Origin: Desulfotignum sp. | GTDB lineage: Bacteria; Desulfobacterota; Desulfobacteria; Desulfobacterales; Desulfobacteraceae | Length of the DNA: 64,000 bases | Direction of reading: 5' to 3' | Assembly: GCA_021737695.1 (NCBI GenBank) | Contig: JAIPDL010000002.1 | Span: forward strand, 1-64,000 | Shown: positions 18,568-27,561 of the stretch, piece after piece | How the letters are laid out: each line of letters starts with the position of its first letter | Position numbering within the stretch: the first letter of the stretch is position 1 | Program-made: the position numbers and the translations under genes | The notes under the pieces: model-generated | Told to the model about the DNA's origin: nothing | The model's input: only the letters and a program-made list of their open reading frames with translations | Databases searched by the model: none

Positions 18568-19668
18568 ATGAAAATTTTTGTTACCGGTACCCGGGGGGTG
18601 CCTGATATCCCAGGCGGTGTGGAAAAACACTGCCAGGAACTATATCCGAGAATTGCGGGTAAGGGGCATCAAGTGGTCATCGCCACCCGCAGCCCATATG
18701 TATCAACGCGCTGTAATTACTGGAATGGTATCCGGCTCGTTCATCTTTACGCACCGGCGTTTAAAAGTTTCGAGGCCATCATTCACACACTGCTTGCGGT
18801 GATCAAGGCGAGACAGATCCGATCGGATATTCTGCATATCCACGCCGTTGGCCCAAGCCTGTTGGTGCCGTTTGCCAAATTTTTGGGTCTGCGTGTGGTA
18901 ATGACCAACCATGGTCCTGACTATGACCGCCTCAAATGGAAACTACCGGCCCGATTGATGCTAAAAATAGGGGAATATCTGGGCGGGAAATTCTCTGACG
19001 CTGTTATTGCCATATCTCCGGTGATTCAACAGATCATCAGAGCCAGATGCAATAGAAATGCATATCTTATCCTCAACGGTGTCACCCAGCCCCGCCCAAA
19101 CACCGGGACCTACCACCTGGACCGATTCGGGATCTCTCCGGGAAATTACATATTCACAGCTGCGAGATTTGTGCCTGAAAAAGGTATTGATCTTCTTATC
19201 CAGGCCTTTAAATCCCTGAAGTTGGGCATCAAACTTGTGATTGCAGGAGATGCGGACCATGAAACTGAATACAGCAAATCACTGAAACTAACAATTGATG
19301 ACGACGACACCATTATTCGAACCGGGTACGTAACAGGAGAGCCTTTAGATCAATTGTTTTCCCATGCGAGATTGTTTGTCCTGTCCTCTTATCACGAAGG
19401 GCTTCCCATCGCTCTATTGGAAGCCCTGAGTTACGGCTCTTCGGTCCTGGTATCAGATATTCCGGCAAATTTGGCGGTGAATCTTCCAAAATCACGATAT
19501 TTCAAGAGTGGCAATTACCAAGATCTGGTAACCGGATTGGCCCGGCTTATTAAAGAACCAATTACACAGGCTGAAAAAAACAGAATTAGTCGCATGATCC
19601 TAAAACAATATGACTGGAATAAAATTGCAGAACAAACCATCCGGGTTTATGAACGCACACTGAATTAA
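18568..19668 (+). CDS. GT4-type glycosyltransferase (rhamnosyltransferase-like N-terminus)
   Basis: A 366-residue enzyme from ATG 18568, preferred to 18559 because AGGA then lies nine bases upstream. The N-terminus VTGTRGVPDIPGGVEKHC is the hallmark of a GT4 group often annotated as DUF1972 or rhamnosyl/galactosyl transferases. The donor domain shows TAARFVPEKGIDLLIQAF and LSSYHEGLPIALLEALSYG with the conserved glutamates. It probably adds a sugar to the polysaccharide repeat. The gene ends just before the radical SAM fusion, with a few bases between stop and alternative TTG start, so the two are cotranscribed. Confidence 0.87.
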   Translation: MKIFVTGTRGVPDIPGGVEKHCQELYPRIAGKGHQVVIATRSPYVSTRCNYWNGIRLVHLYAPAFKSFEAIIHTLLAVIKARQIRSDILHIHAVGPSLLVPFAKFLGLRVVMTNHGPDYDRLKWKLPARLMLKIGEYLGGKFSDAVIAISPVIQQIIRARCNRNAYLILNGVTQPRPNTGTYHLDRFGISPGNYIFTAARFVPEKGIDLLIQAFKSLKLGIKLVIAGDADHETEYSKSLKLTIDDDDTIIRTGYVTGEPLDQLFSHARLFVLSSYHEGLPIALLEALSYGSSVLVSDIPANLAVNLPKSRYFKSGNYQDLVTGLARLIKEPITQAEKNRISRMILKQYDWNKIAEQTIRVYERTLN

Positions 19669-19690
19669 TTTGAATAAAAAAAGGTATGAG

Positions 19691-21457
19691 ATGAATCCAG
19701 AATCGTTTCCCACAGATGTATCGATTATCACAACTTATCGATGTTGTATGAAATGTCAGATGTGCAGCATATGGAAATATCCCTCTGATATTCTCAAGGA
19801 GATCAAGGCCAGAGAGCTGGAGATACTGCCGCCCCTGAAATTCATTAATATTACGGGTGGTGAACCGTTTGTCCGCAATGATCTGGCAGATATCATCGAG
19901 GTATGTTTTTCAAAATCTCCTCGGGTTGTCATTTCAACAGCCGGTTACCATGTGGACGACATTCTGGCACTGGCAGACAAGTTCCCCCGGATCGGGGTCC
20001 GGGTCAGTCTCGAAGGTTTATCTACCATCAATGACTGGTTAAGGGGACGTGACGGTGGATTTGACAGGGGCATGAGGACCCTACTTGGGCTGCGGCAGAT
20101 GGGGGTGAAGGATATCGGCATCGCCACCACCGTTTCTCAGAAAAATTGCAATGATCTTATTCCAATCTATCAGTTGACCAGGAACTGGGGTATGGATTTT
20201 GCCACTGCCACTTATCACAATTCTTTTTATTTTCATAAAAATGACAATTTTCTGGACAACCATGATGAAGTATCGCATAGCTTTTTCGACCTCGCAGAAC
20301 TGCTTCTAAAAGAAAACAGACCCAAAGACTGGTTCCGGGCATTTTTCAATATCGGTCTGATCAACTATGTTCATGGGAACAAACGACTGCTGCCATGCGA
20401 GGCCGGATCGGTGAATTTTTTCATCGAACCTTACGGTGATGTTTATCCCTGTAATGGTCTCGAGGAAAGGTACTGGAAAGAACCCATGGGCAATATCCGG
20501 GATGTGGAATCTTTTGAAGAATTATGGCAGGGAGAGCAGGCGCAGAAAGTGCGTGAGAAAGTCAGGACCTGCCCTAAAAACTGCTGGATGGTTGGCACAG
20601 CCGCGCCGGTAATGAAAAAGTATTTCAGGCATCCATTCAAATGGGTTCTCAAACATAAATTTAACAGCCTTCTGGGAAAAAAAATTGACCGGACCTGTTT
20701 GCCGGATCAATTCGAGGTGGGGCAGAGCTCAAGGCAAGGAGACCTGCGCGGCGGGAGTCAGTTTCCTGTTGAATTTGAAGAAAACTGTTTTCCTGAAAGC
20801 ACAAATGGCCGGCTTATGTCCCGCGTAAAAGAAGTCAGACATCTAACTCAGGATAGTTTCATGTTGAGTCTCGAGAAAGGAAATTTTAATTTTCAACCTG
20901 GCCAGAATGTGAGCATCGGTCCTCACATGAAGTATTACAAGAACAGAGACTATACTTTTTGTTCATCTCCGGAAGACCCTGATTTAGATTTTCTGATTAA
21001 AAAGGTCAAAAACGGAGAGATCAGCCTCTATCTTTCAGGTTTGAAACCTGGAGACAAAGTAGATCTGGTAGGTCCCTATGGTGATTTTTTCCTTGATAAA
21101 ACTCCCGGACGGAATCATCTCTTCATTGCCACAGGTGTCGGTATCGGACCGTTCCTTTCATTTATCAAAACCTATCCCGGTATTGAATATACCCTTATCC
21201 ACGGTATTCGTGACTCTGAAGATCTCTGCCTGGCCCAAAACATTCCCCAGGATCGTTACTTCAGCTGCATGACCCGGGGAACCAGTGGTGACTTTCAGGG
21301 ACGGGTAACGGATTTCCTGAAAAATTACACAATCAAAGATGGGACAGCTTGCTACTTATGCGGTAATCCATACATGCTCAAACAGGTTCGTGAAATTTTG
21401 ATTGAAAAAAGCGTTCCAGAAACCGCTATATACATGGAGCCTTATTACACGTATTGA
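19691..21457 (+). CDS. Radical SAM enzyme fused to ferredoxin-NADP reductase-like domain
   Basis: A 588-residue two-part protein from ATG 19691 (AAGG seven bases upstream; the track uses TTG 19670). Part one (about 1-340) is a radical SAM domain with the cluster motif CCMKCQMC (CxxxCxxC) and a twitch/SPASM-like end with PCEAG, YPCNG and CPKNCW cysteines for an auxiliary cluster. Part two (about 370-588) is an FAD/NAD(P) oxidoreductase of the ferredoxin-NADP reductase type: RDYTFCSSPED (flavin), LVGPYGDFFL, IATGVGIGPFLSF (pyridine nucleotide) and YLCGNPYML. The reductase could feed electrons straight to the radical SAM cluster. It lies in the glycan cluster, so a sugar modification (epimerisation, deoxygenation or dehydrogenation) is a reasonable guess. 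Substrate unknown. Confidence 0.85.
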   Translation: MNPESFPTDVSIITTYRCCMKCQMCSIWKYPSDILKEIKARELEILPPLKFINITGGEPFVRNDLADIIEVCFSKSPRVVISTAGYHVDDILALADKFPRIGVRVSLEGLSTINDWLRGRDGGFDRGMRTLLGLRQMGVKDIGIATTVSQKNCNDLIPIYQLTRNWGMDFATATYHNSFYFHKNDNFLDNHDEVSHSFFDLAELLLKENRPKDWFRAFFNIGLINYVHGNKRLLPCEAGSVNFFIEPYGDVYPCNGLEERYWKEPMGNIRDVESFEELWQGEQAQKVREKVRTCPKNCWMVGTAAPVMKKYFRHPFKWVLKHKFNSLLGKKIDRTCLPDQFEVGQSSRQGDLRGGSQFPVEFEENCFPESTNGRLMSRVKEVRHLTQDSFMLSLEKGNFNFQPGQNVSIGPHMKYYKNRDYTFCSSPEDPDLDFLIKKVKNGEISLYLSGLKPGDKVDLVGPYGDFFLDKTPGRNHLFIATGVGIGPFLSFIKTYPGIEYTLIHGIRDSEDLCLAQNIPQDRYFSCMTRGTSGDFQGRVTDFLKNYTIKDGTACYLCGNPYMLKQVREILIEKSVPETAIYMEPYYTY

Positions 21458-21560
21458 AACTCAGTGAACATTTTAACGTTTTTGAATATCAAGATCAAAA
21501 ACAAAATTTTGATTCAGTTTACAAAATTTGACAGAAACATAAACTGGAATTGATAATAAT

Positions 21561-22430
21561 ATGATAACACTTAAAAATATTCTAAAGTATAAACTTAAAC
21601 GCAATTATCAAAGACTTAGGGTCTTCAGAGACTTGATCAATATTTATAACAACAAAAAAATCATATATTTTGTTTCTTTCCCCAAATCTGGAAGAACATG
21701 GGTAAGATATTTTCTAAATTATTACTTTTTTATTTGCAATCCCTTATCTGTAACCAGTAGAAATGATATGAGTTATTATAAAAATATCCCCATCATTATC
21801 TATAAACACGGAAAATATAAAAATTTAAATGTAACGAAAATAAAAAATGATATCCAATGCATGAAAAATAAACAGGTGATCTTTATGATTAGAGACCCAA
21901 GGGATACTTTCATTTCATATTATTTCCAGTTGACCAAACGATACGATCCGGCTAAACGAATCTATAAAGCTTTTGATCTTCCCTACATTGATTGGGAAAA
22001 AATTACTATTGGAGAACTGATGGTTCATCCATATTTCGGAATCAACTGGATTATTCAGCATATGAATCTATGGTTTGACGCACTAAATTCATTTAAAAGG
22101 TCTCATTTGGTCCAATATGAAAAAATACAATTAAACCCTAAAAAAGAATTTAGCGATATTATAAATTTTATTACACCGATGAAAATCAATCAGATTGCAA
22201 TAGAAAAGGCAATAATCGAAACTCACTTTAACAAAATGAAAGCAAATGAAAAAAACAAGCTTTACAGCGAAGATCAGCTCATCGCCCAAAACTGTAAAGA
22301 TGAAGACTCATTTAAAGTTCGAAGGGGAAAGGTTGGAGGATACAAAGACTATCTCAGTGAGGATGAAATTAATTATATAGACACCGCTATGGATGGACTT
22401 CATCCGGACCTGAAAAAAAGATATTCCTGA
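21561..22430 (+). CDS. Sulfotransferase domain protein, AT-rich
   Basis: A 289-residue member of the classical Sulfotransfer_1 family. The 5'-phosphosulfate loop is SFPKSGRTWVRYFLN, the closest of the four here to the textbook PKSGTTW, and the 3'-phosphate motif is MIRDPRDTFISYYF. The late GxxGxxK-like region reads RRGKVGGYKDYLS, also classical. The gene is markedly more AT-rich than its neighbours, is flanked by AT-rich gaps, and stands at the boundary of two convergent operons, which suggests a separate acquisition. The ribosome-binding site is weak. Its acceptor is unknown. Confidence 0.87.
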   Translation: MITLKNILKYKLKRNYQRLRVFRDLINIYNNKKIIYFVSFPKSGRTWVRYFLNYYFFICNPLSVTSRNDMSYYKNIPIIIYKHGKYKNLNVTKIKNDIQCMKNKQVIFMIRDPRDTFISYYFQLTKRYDPAKRIYKAFDLPYIDWEKITIGELMVHPYFGINWIIQHMNLWFDALNSFKRSHLVQYEKIQLNPKKEFSDIINFITPMKINQIAIEKAIIETHFNKMKANEKNKLYSEDQLIAQNCKDEDSFKVRRGKVGGYKDYLSEDEINYIDTAMDGLHPDLKKRYS

Positions 22431-22511
22431 AACCAATGATCTGGCTAGTTTTTTATTTGATGAAGCAAAAGTAAGTTGATTCTATAACCGATAAAATTAA
22501 ATGAATTGTTT

Positions 22512-23822
22512 CTATGCGGCGCCAGCAGTATGAAAAACCTTCTGTAAATCTGTACTTTTTTCAAAATTTTCAGATTTTTGCGTCTCAGCCTCCACAGACA
22601 ACCTGACAAGTAGACCAGCAACAAAAAAATAAAGAAAAATTAACACATTAGAATCAATAGTGAAAGTATATGCTGTCGATCCTACAAAAAAAACAGTAAA
22701 ACTAAGCGTACCCAAAGCAAACGATCCAGGGATGCCGGATTCCCTGCATAATTTAACCGCATCGAAAAATACTAAAATTGGGAACATGTAAAAAAGGAAA
22801 GCCCCTAAAAAACCAACCTCCCAAATGAGTTTGGGAAGTGTCATTACCACTTTATAATAATACAACTCATTCAAATATTTCCCACTGAGAATTTTTGTAA
22901 ATCCTTCGGATACATTTCCCGCCCCTCTTCCAAAAATTGCAAATCTCATATCCTCCCGGGGTGCAACAGTGAAAGCACTTGTAAGAGGGATAATGCGTTC
23001 TCTATTGTATTCTCGAAGTCTAGCTTCATTTGTCCAGAATTCAACTATTCCCGGCCGGCCCAAGGGTTTCTGGAAATAATTAAAAACCGTTCTGTAAACA
23101 ATCAAAGCAAATATCATCAATAAAATTGAAAACAAAACCTTGATAATAACATTTCGCTTGCCTCTAATAAAAAATGCAGGAAAAATAAACGCAATGGGAA
23201 GCATAACTGAGCTAATTTTAGTTGAATTCATTGTTATTGGTATGAACGCTACAGCTGCAGAAGCTAAGAAAACTGGTAATGAAATTTCTTCTCTAAAATA
23301 AAAGGCAATGAAAAAAGAAATAACTGAAATCAGATAAATGGCAAGTATGCCGTGAGCTGTAACACCAAGGGTGCCACCAACTGGATCACCTGACCCCACA
23401 AATCCAACCAAAAAGAACCGCTGCCATAACACAACAGGTAGCTGGATCATGGTAAGGGCATAAATCCATAACAAAAGGTTTCTAAACGCTTTCTGCGATA
23501 GAGGATATATCAAAGGAAGCAGAAATATGGGAAGAAACTTGGTGTAGATCCGAAATCCTGCCAACATGGTCCAAGAAGAAATTTCATTCAGCAGAAACCC
23601 CATCAAAATATGAGCGACGTAAACAAATATGAGAAGTACATATTTATAAGGAACATGGGTTTGCTTTTCAATCGCGGTCTTAATTGGGAATGACACAGCA
23701 AAGATCAAAACAATGAATTCTGGTATCCAGGTCATGACTCTGCCTCCCACACCCATTACCAAAAACACCCAGTCAAGAACAAACACACTGGCCAGGAATA
23801 TAATTAGCAGAAGGTTTATCAT
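22512..23822 (-). CDS. O-antigen ligase/polymerase-like membrane protein
   Basis: A 436-residue protein with about 10-12 membrane segments and a periplasmic loop after the middle (around residues 240-320). This topology matches the Wzy/WaaL superfamily. The loop contains FNYFQKPLGRPGIVEFW and an FGRGAGNVSEGF segment, similar to the RxxxW/GxGxG regions of ligases. A hydrophilic tail follows the last membrane segment. As the last gene of the minus-strand export operon, just after the co-polymerase and ATPase genes, it is the best candidate for the polymerase of the repeat unit made by the convergent biosynthesis cluster. Polymerase and ligase cannot be told apart by sequence alone. Confidence 0.75.
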   Translation of the reverse strand: MINLLLIIFLASVFVLDWVFLVMGVGGRVMTWIPEFIVLIFAVSFPIKTAIEKQTHVPYKYVLLIFVYVAHILMGFLLNEISSWTMLAGFRIYTKFLPIFLLPLIYPLSQKAFRNLLLWIYALTMIQLPVVLWQRFFLVGFVGSGDPVGGTLGVTAHGILAIYLISVISFFIAFYFREEISLPVFLASAAVAFIPITMNSTKISSVMLPIAFIFPAFFIRGKRNVIIKVLFSILLMIFALIVYRTVFNYFQKPLGRPGIVEFWTNEARLREYNRERIIPLTSAFTVAPREDMRFAIFGRGAGNVSEGFTKILSGKYLNELYYYKVVMTLPKLIWEVGFLGAFLFYMFPILVFFDAVKLCRESGIPGSFALGTLSFTVFFVGSTAYTFTIDSNVLIFLYFFVAGLLVRLSVEAETQKSENFEKSTDLQKVFHTAGAA

Positions 23823-23845
23823 GATTTAATATATATCCAATATTA

Positions 23846-24922
23846 CTAAATATATTTGTAGACCCAGCCTGGGATAACCTGTTCAACACGATTCATTATG
23901 ATACCTCCTACATCACATTCATTATTGCGAAGTTCGGATAATCCTTTTTCCGCAACCTGTTTTCTAGCTTTAAATGCCTGCACAACCAGAAAAGTTACAT
24001 CTGATGCTGGTGCCACAGAAAATATATCAGAAGAAGCCAGAACGGAAGGGCAGTCTATCAGCAAATAATCAGACAGGGTTTTACACTCTTGAATCAACCC
24101 AACAAAATCTACCGGATCAAGGTTATTTTGTCTAAAATTTCGAACATCTCCGCTGGACAAAAAGCTCATATTAAACCCAATAGGGAATAGAACAGATTCC
24201 AGGTCAATTTTCCGATCAATTACTTCTATTAATCCTGGACTTTGAGCGGAGATGCCGAAAATATTTTTCAGTCCTGGTGAATTCAAATTGGCATCAATGA
24301 ACAGCACATGTTGTTCACTTCTCTGATTCTGTATATAATAGGCCAGATTGGCCAAAATGGTCGTGACCCCCTCTTTAGGTGTATTACTTGTAAAACTGAA
24401 TGCACTGAAACCGGATTTTTTCTTATATGCCAAAAGCCTCTGATATATATCTCCTGTTTGCTTTCGACTTTTGAGATCCAAAAATTGCCACATTTCAGAG
24501 GAGATTTCCGGCTGTTTGTATCGTATACTGATTCTGGATTGGTTGATACCTGAATCTTTAACAGATCCGATTTCAGTTTTTAAATTATACTCATGGTAAG
24601 CTTTATAAGGCTTGGTAAAACCATTGTCAATCTCACGATCTGTCAAATCCCTTTCAATAGAACCCATAAAAGTGCGGTCCTGCCCAATCGCCTCTTGACC
24701 ATCAGATATAGAATGATATTCACGGAAAGTGGATGAGTCTATATCACGCATGGAGGTCGATAACTTTTGCTGACTTTTTGCAAGGAATTTTTCAGCAAAT
24801 GAATTGGAAGACTGGCCAGAAAGACAATTTCCATTTTCAGAAATTGTCATATCAATGTTCTGATTCTTTCCCCACTTTTTTTTATACTGTAGATAAGGAT
24901 TCTCCCAACTAATTTCATTCAT
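23846..24922 (-). CDS. CpsD/BY-kinase-like ATPase with degenerate P-loop
   Basis: A 358-residue protein. The first ~165 residues are low-complexity and hydrophilic; the rest resembles the bacterial tyrosine kinase / MinD-type domain of capsule systems. The Walker A position reads NTPKEGVTTILANLA where family members usually have EGKST, so the catalytic lysine is a valine. The A' motif is FIDANLNSPG rather than DxDxR. Walker B is present (LLIDCPS). It ends PGWVYKYI with only two tyrosines, short of the usual tyrosine-rich tail. It is therefore probably inactive or altered as a kinase and may act as a structural partner of the Wzz-type protein encoded just upstream. Confidence 0.75.
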   Translation of the reverse strand: MNEISWENPYLQYKKKWGKNQNIDMTISENGNCLSGQSSNSFAEKFLAKSQQKLSTSMRDIDSSTFREYHSISDGQEAIGQDRTFMGSIERDLTDREIDNGFTKPYKAYHEYNLKTEIGSVKDSGINQSRISIRYKQPEISSEMWQFLDLKSRKQTGDIYQRLLAYKKKSGFSAFSFTSNTPKEGVTTILANLAYYIQNQRSEQHVLFIDANLNSPGLKNIFGISAQSPGLIEVIDRKIDLESVLFPIGFNMSFLSSGDVRNFRQNNLDPVDFVGLIQECKTLSDYLLIDCPSVLASSDIFSVAPASDVTFLVVQAFKARKQVAEKGLSELRNNECDVGGIIMNRVEQVIPGWVYKYI

Positions 24923-24975
24923 TTTGAAATTCCCCTTGTCATTTTTATTATCAATAAGTCAGTCATCCTTATCCT

Positions 24976-26328
24976 TCAGATTTTTCTGTAACTAGCAATA
25001 ACCGGAATAGAAAAAAAGGCCTCAATATCATCTCCAATTTTTATCTTACTATCAATTGTTTCAAGAAAAAATGGCAAAAGTATTGCTACAATAGAACCAA
25101 GGAACAGCGATATCATAAAAGCCATCAACGGTTTTGGAGATTTTTGATTTTCGGGTCTGACTGCACGCTGGGAGATGACAATGCTAGAAATATTTGTTTC
25201 ATTTCTCATGGAATACAATCTAGAATCTTCTTTTTTACTTCCATATAATAGATAATTCTTTTTAGCGATATCAAAATCAAGTTCAAGACTGTTTACTCTT
25301 TGCTGTTTAAGTTGCAAATCCGTAGTTTTCTGTTTTAATGCCTCAATCCTGACTATGAAAGCATCCCGTTTAGCCTTTAAACCTTTGAGCTCAAGTTCAT
25401 TGGTATTTCGCACTTCAAAACTTTCATTTCTAATTTCATCGCGCAACATCGAAATTTGATCGTCGATCATTTGATATTCACGGCTATTCTTTGTAAATGT
25501 TTTGCTAATTTCAGTCCGTTTGATCAACAGAGGGACCAGTCCTTTTGCAAGTTCTGCTATTACTGGAACTTCTCTCATCTCACTAGATAAAATTACTTTT
25601 TTGTCTTCAACTTTTACCCCAGTTTTTAACATTTGAATCTTCGAATCCAATTCTGCTATTTGTACTTCTAAATTTTCAAGTTCACCCGTTAACTGTGAAA
25701 TTAATGAAATATACGAATCAATTTGCCCAGGCAAATTGGTGACCTGATTGATTTTATGAAATTCTTCAAGTTTCATTTCTGCTTCATTTAATCTTTTTGC
25801 ATATATCTGTTTTTGGAGATCATAAAACTCTTCACTATCTTCATTTGAAAACAGAAATTTATGATACTCAACATATATTTCAAGAAGTTTATTCAACACG
25901 TCAGCCACCATTTCGTGATTTTCTGACTGAAGATTCACAGATATCATATTGGAATTTGGAATTGGTTCTACAGACATATCATGAACCAAGCCCTTTATTT
26001 CGTCGCCGGTAACAAAATCTTCAAAATACGTATATGTCCGTTTCATTACTTCTTTACTTTGAATAATCTCAATTTCAGTATTGATATCGTCATTTTCAAC
26101 ATTCTGTACATCATATTGCCGTTGCCCCTGCCCTGCACTCACAACTAGTTCGTCATTTGTTTTTGGCAACAGCAAAATTTTGGCTTCAGACTCAAAAAGA
26201 GGGGTCCGGGTCAAGGAGTAAAGGGTGATTCCAACGACTATTAGAAGCCAAAGCACTATGGCAGGGAATTTCCAGTAAAACCAGATTCGCGCAAAATCAC
26301 GAGTAGTTCTCAGGGTCCTCATGGCCAT
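24976..26328 (-). CDS. Wzz/GumC-type polysaccharide co-polymerase
   Basis: A 450-residue chain-length determinant protein. An N-terminal membrane segment (around residues 22-40, IVLWLLIVVGITLYSL) follows a basic start. Then comes a Wzz domain (SEAKILLLPK, DINTEIEIIQSKEVMKRTY), a long coiled coil rich in Glu, Lys and Leu (about 170-370), the PxxP-containing QRAVRPENQKSPKPL before the second membrane segment, and a short cytoplasmic tail. It controls polymer length and connects the polymerase to the outer-membrane exporter. It is transcribed with the exporter upstream and the degenerate BY-kinase-like ATPase downstream, the usual partner of such proteins. The start is followed back to a weak GA-rich site. 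Confidence 0.85.
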   Translation of the reverse strand: MAMRTLRTTRDFARIWFYWKFPAIVLWLLIVVGITLYSLTRTPLFESEAKILLLPKTNDELVVSAGQGQRQYDVQNVENDDINTEIEIIQSKEVMKRTYTYFEDFVTGDEIKGLVHDMSVEPIPNSNMISVNLQSENHEMVADVLNKLLEIYVEYHKFLFSNEDSEEFYDLQKQIYAKRLNEAEMKLEEFHKINQVTNLPGQIDSYISLISQLTGELENLEVQIAELDSKIQMLKTGVKVEDKKVILSSEMREVPVIAELAKGLVPLLIKRTEISKTFTKNSREYQMIDDQISMLRDEIRNESFEVRNTNELELKGLKAKRDAFIVRIEALKQKTTDLQLKQQRVNSLELDFDIAKKNYLLYGSKKEDSRLYSMRNETNISSIVISQRAVRPENQKSPKPLMAFMISLFLGSIVAILLPFFLETIDSKIKIGDDIEAFFSIPVIASYRKI

Positions 26329-26463
26329 ATCTCTATTTCATCCTTTTTTTGTTTAGTTGAATTCAAAGTTGCACCGATATAAATAAATAATTTCAACATC
26401 ACTTGTAACTATAAAAGTTCTAATAATAGAATATCAAAATTCAACTTACTACATCCGATTGTA

Positions 26464-27507
26464 TCAATCGCTATATATGGTACCACCAGTTTCTATAAGT
26501 GTACCCCCAAATGCCTGTCCACCTAAATCGTAATTGCTAATCAAAGAACGGGGAATCATATTTTCAATGTATTGCTGCACCCAGATATTCCTACGAGCAA
26601 TGTTTGATTTTGGAACATAAACGATATCATATTGATTCAAAACTATATCTTGGCTCAAATCCCCATCATAAAGAATATTTTCCAGATTAACCAGCCGAGC
26701 CCAGGGTCGTCTTTTTTTATCTCTGCTGATAACCAGGACTGTTTCAGGCTCAGCTGTTATCTTTAAGCCGCCCGCACTGGCAACCAACTGGCTGACGGTC
26801 CAGTTCTGCTGCATCAAAAACATATTCGGCAAGTTGACTTCACCAAAAATGTAAACAAGATTGGCTTTCATCTGTTCCAACAGGACAGACACAGTCATGT
26901 TATCCACTTGTTTCTGATACTCTCCCTGAACAACCTCTCTTAACTCCGGAACTGTCCTTCCGCCTGCTAAAACGTCCGGTATTACCGGAAGCGACAGATA
27001 ACCGTCCGGCCGAACAGGTGAAATCTTGCTTTCCCCCCTAACTGCTGTCTTTATTGCATCTTTTAGCCGGTCAATGGTTCGATTATACTGTATCATGGTT
27101 ACAGTAACAACCGGATCTATGAATTCTTTACTGTATAACTCTTCAAGTTTTTCCTGAAGCTGAACCGTTGTCAGACCCAATGTCTTTACCGGGCCTTTTT
27201 TAGGCATAACAATGGTACCGTCCGGGGAAACAGTCAGCTCTCTGCTAACTTCCGGATGATAGGCAAATTCGACCGCAACAATATCACCCACAGAAATAAT
27301 ATACTCTTTGGTATCTGGTTTAGGATTGAAATGATAAATGATTTCAATAACATCTCCTGGCCCCAGCGTATACTCTGTCTCCAATTCAGGCATGGGCCTA
27401 TCGTAAACCACATCCTCTTTTATTCCCACTTCTGGTTTACCCGCACATGAGGGCAAAACAGCAATTATCAACAACAAAACCGTTAACCATTTAATATAAC
27501 GATTCAC
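26464..27507 (-). CDS. Wza-type polysaccharide export lipoprotein
   Basis: A 347-residue outer-membrane exporter. The start chosen is GTG 27507, with AAGGAG exactly placed; the track start at 27540 has none. A lipoprotein signal ends in VLPSCAGK (lipobox cysteine). The export domain is seen as YTLGPGDVIEI and SVGDIVAVEF with SPDGTIVMPKKG, then a second module RPDGYLSLPVIPD, then a soluble ligand-binding beta-grasp segment (VYIFGEVNLPN, VSQLVASAGG). The polymer passes through such a multimer from periplasm to cell surface. It sits between the OmpA-like lipoprotein and the co-polymerase in one operon. No C-terminal transmembrane helix like that of E. coli Wza is obvious. Confidence 0.9.
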   Translation of the reverse strand: MNRYIKWLTVLLLIIAVLPSCAGKPEVGIKEDVVYDRPMPELETEYTLGPGDVIEIIYHFNPKPDTKEYIISVGDIVAVEFAYHPEVSRELTVSPDGTIVMPKKGPVKTLGLTTVQLQEKLEELYSKEFIDPVVTVTMIQYNRTIDRLKDAIKTAVRGESKISPVRPDGYLSLPVIPDVLAGGRTVPELREVVQGEYQKQVDNMTVSVLLEQMKANLVYIFGEVNLPNMFLMQQNWTVSQLVASAGGLKITAEPETVLVISRDKKRRPWARLVNLENILYDGDLSQDIVLNQYDIVYVPKSNIARRNIWVQQYIENMIPRSLISNYDLGGQAFGGTLIETGGTIYSD

Positions 27508-27561
27508 TTTAAACTCCTTGTTCCTTGATAATCGCATCATAGTTTACCAAAATTCCCTGCA

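Noticed and set aside
21528-21557. TTGACA, 18 bases, GATAAT before the AT-rich sulfotransferase
   Set aside because: The predicted transcript would start at or after the ATG at 21561, so it could only be leaderless; AT-rich sequence makes chance matches likely.
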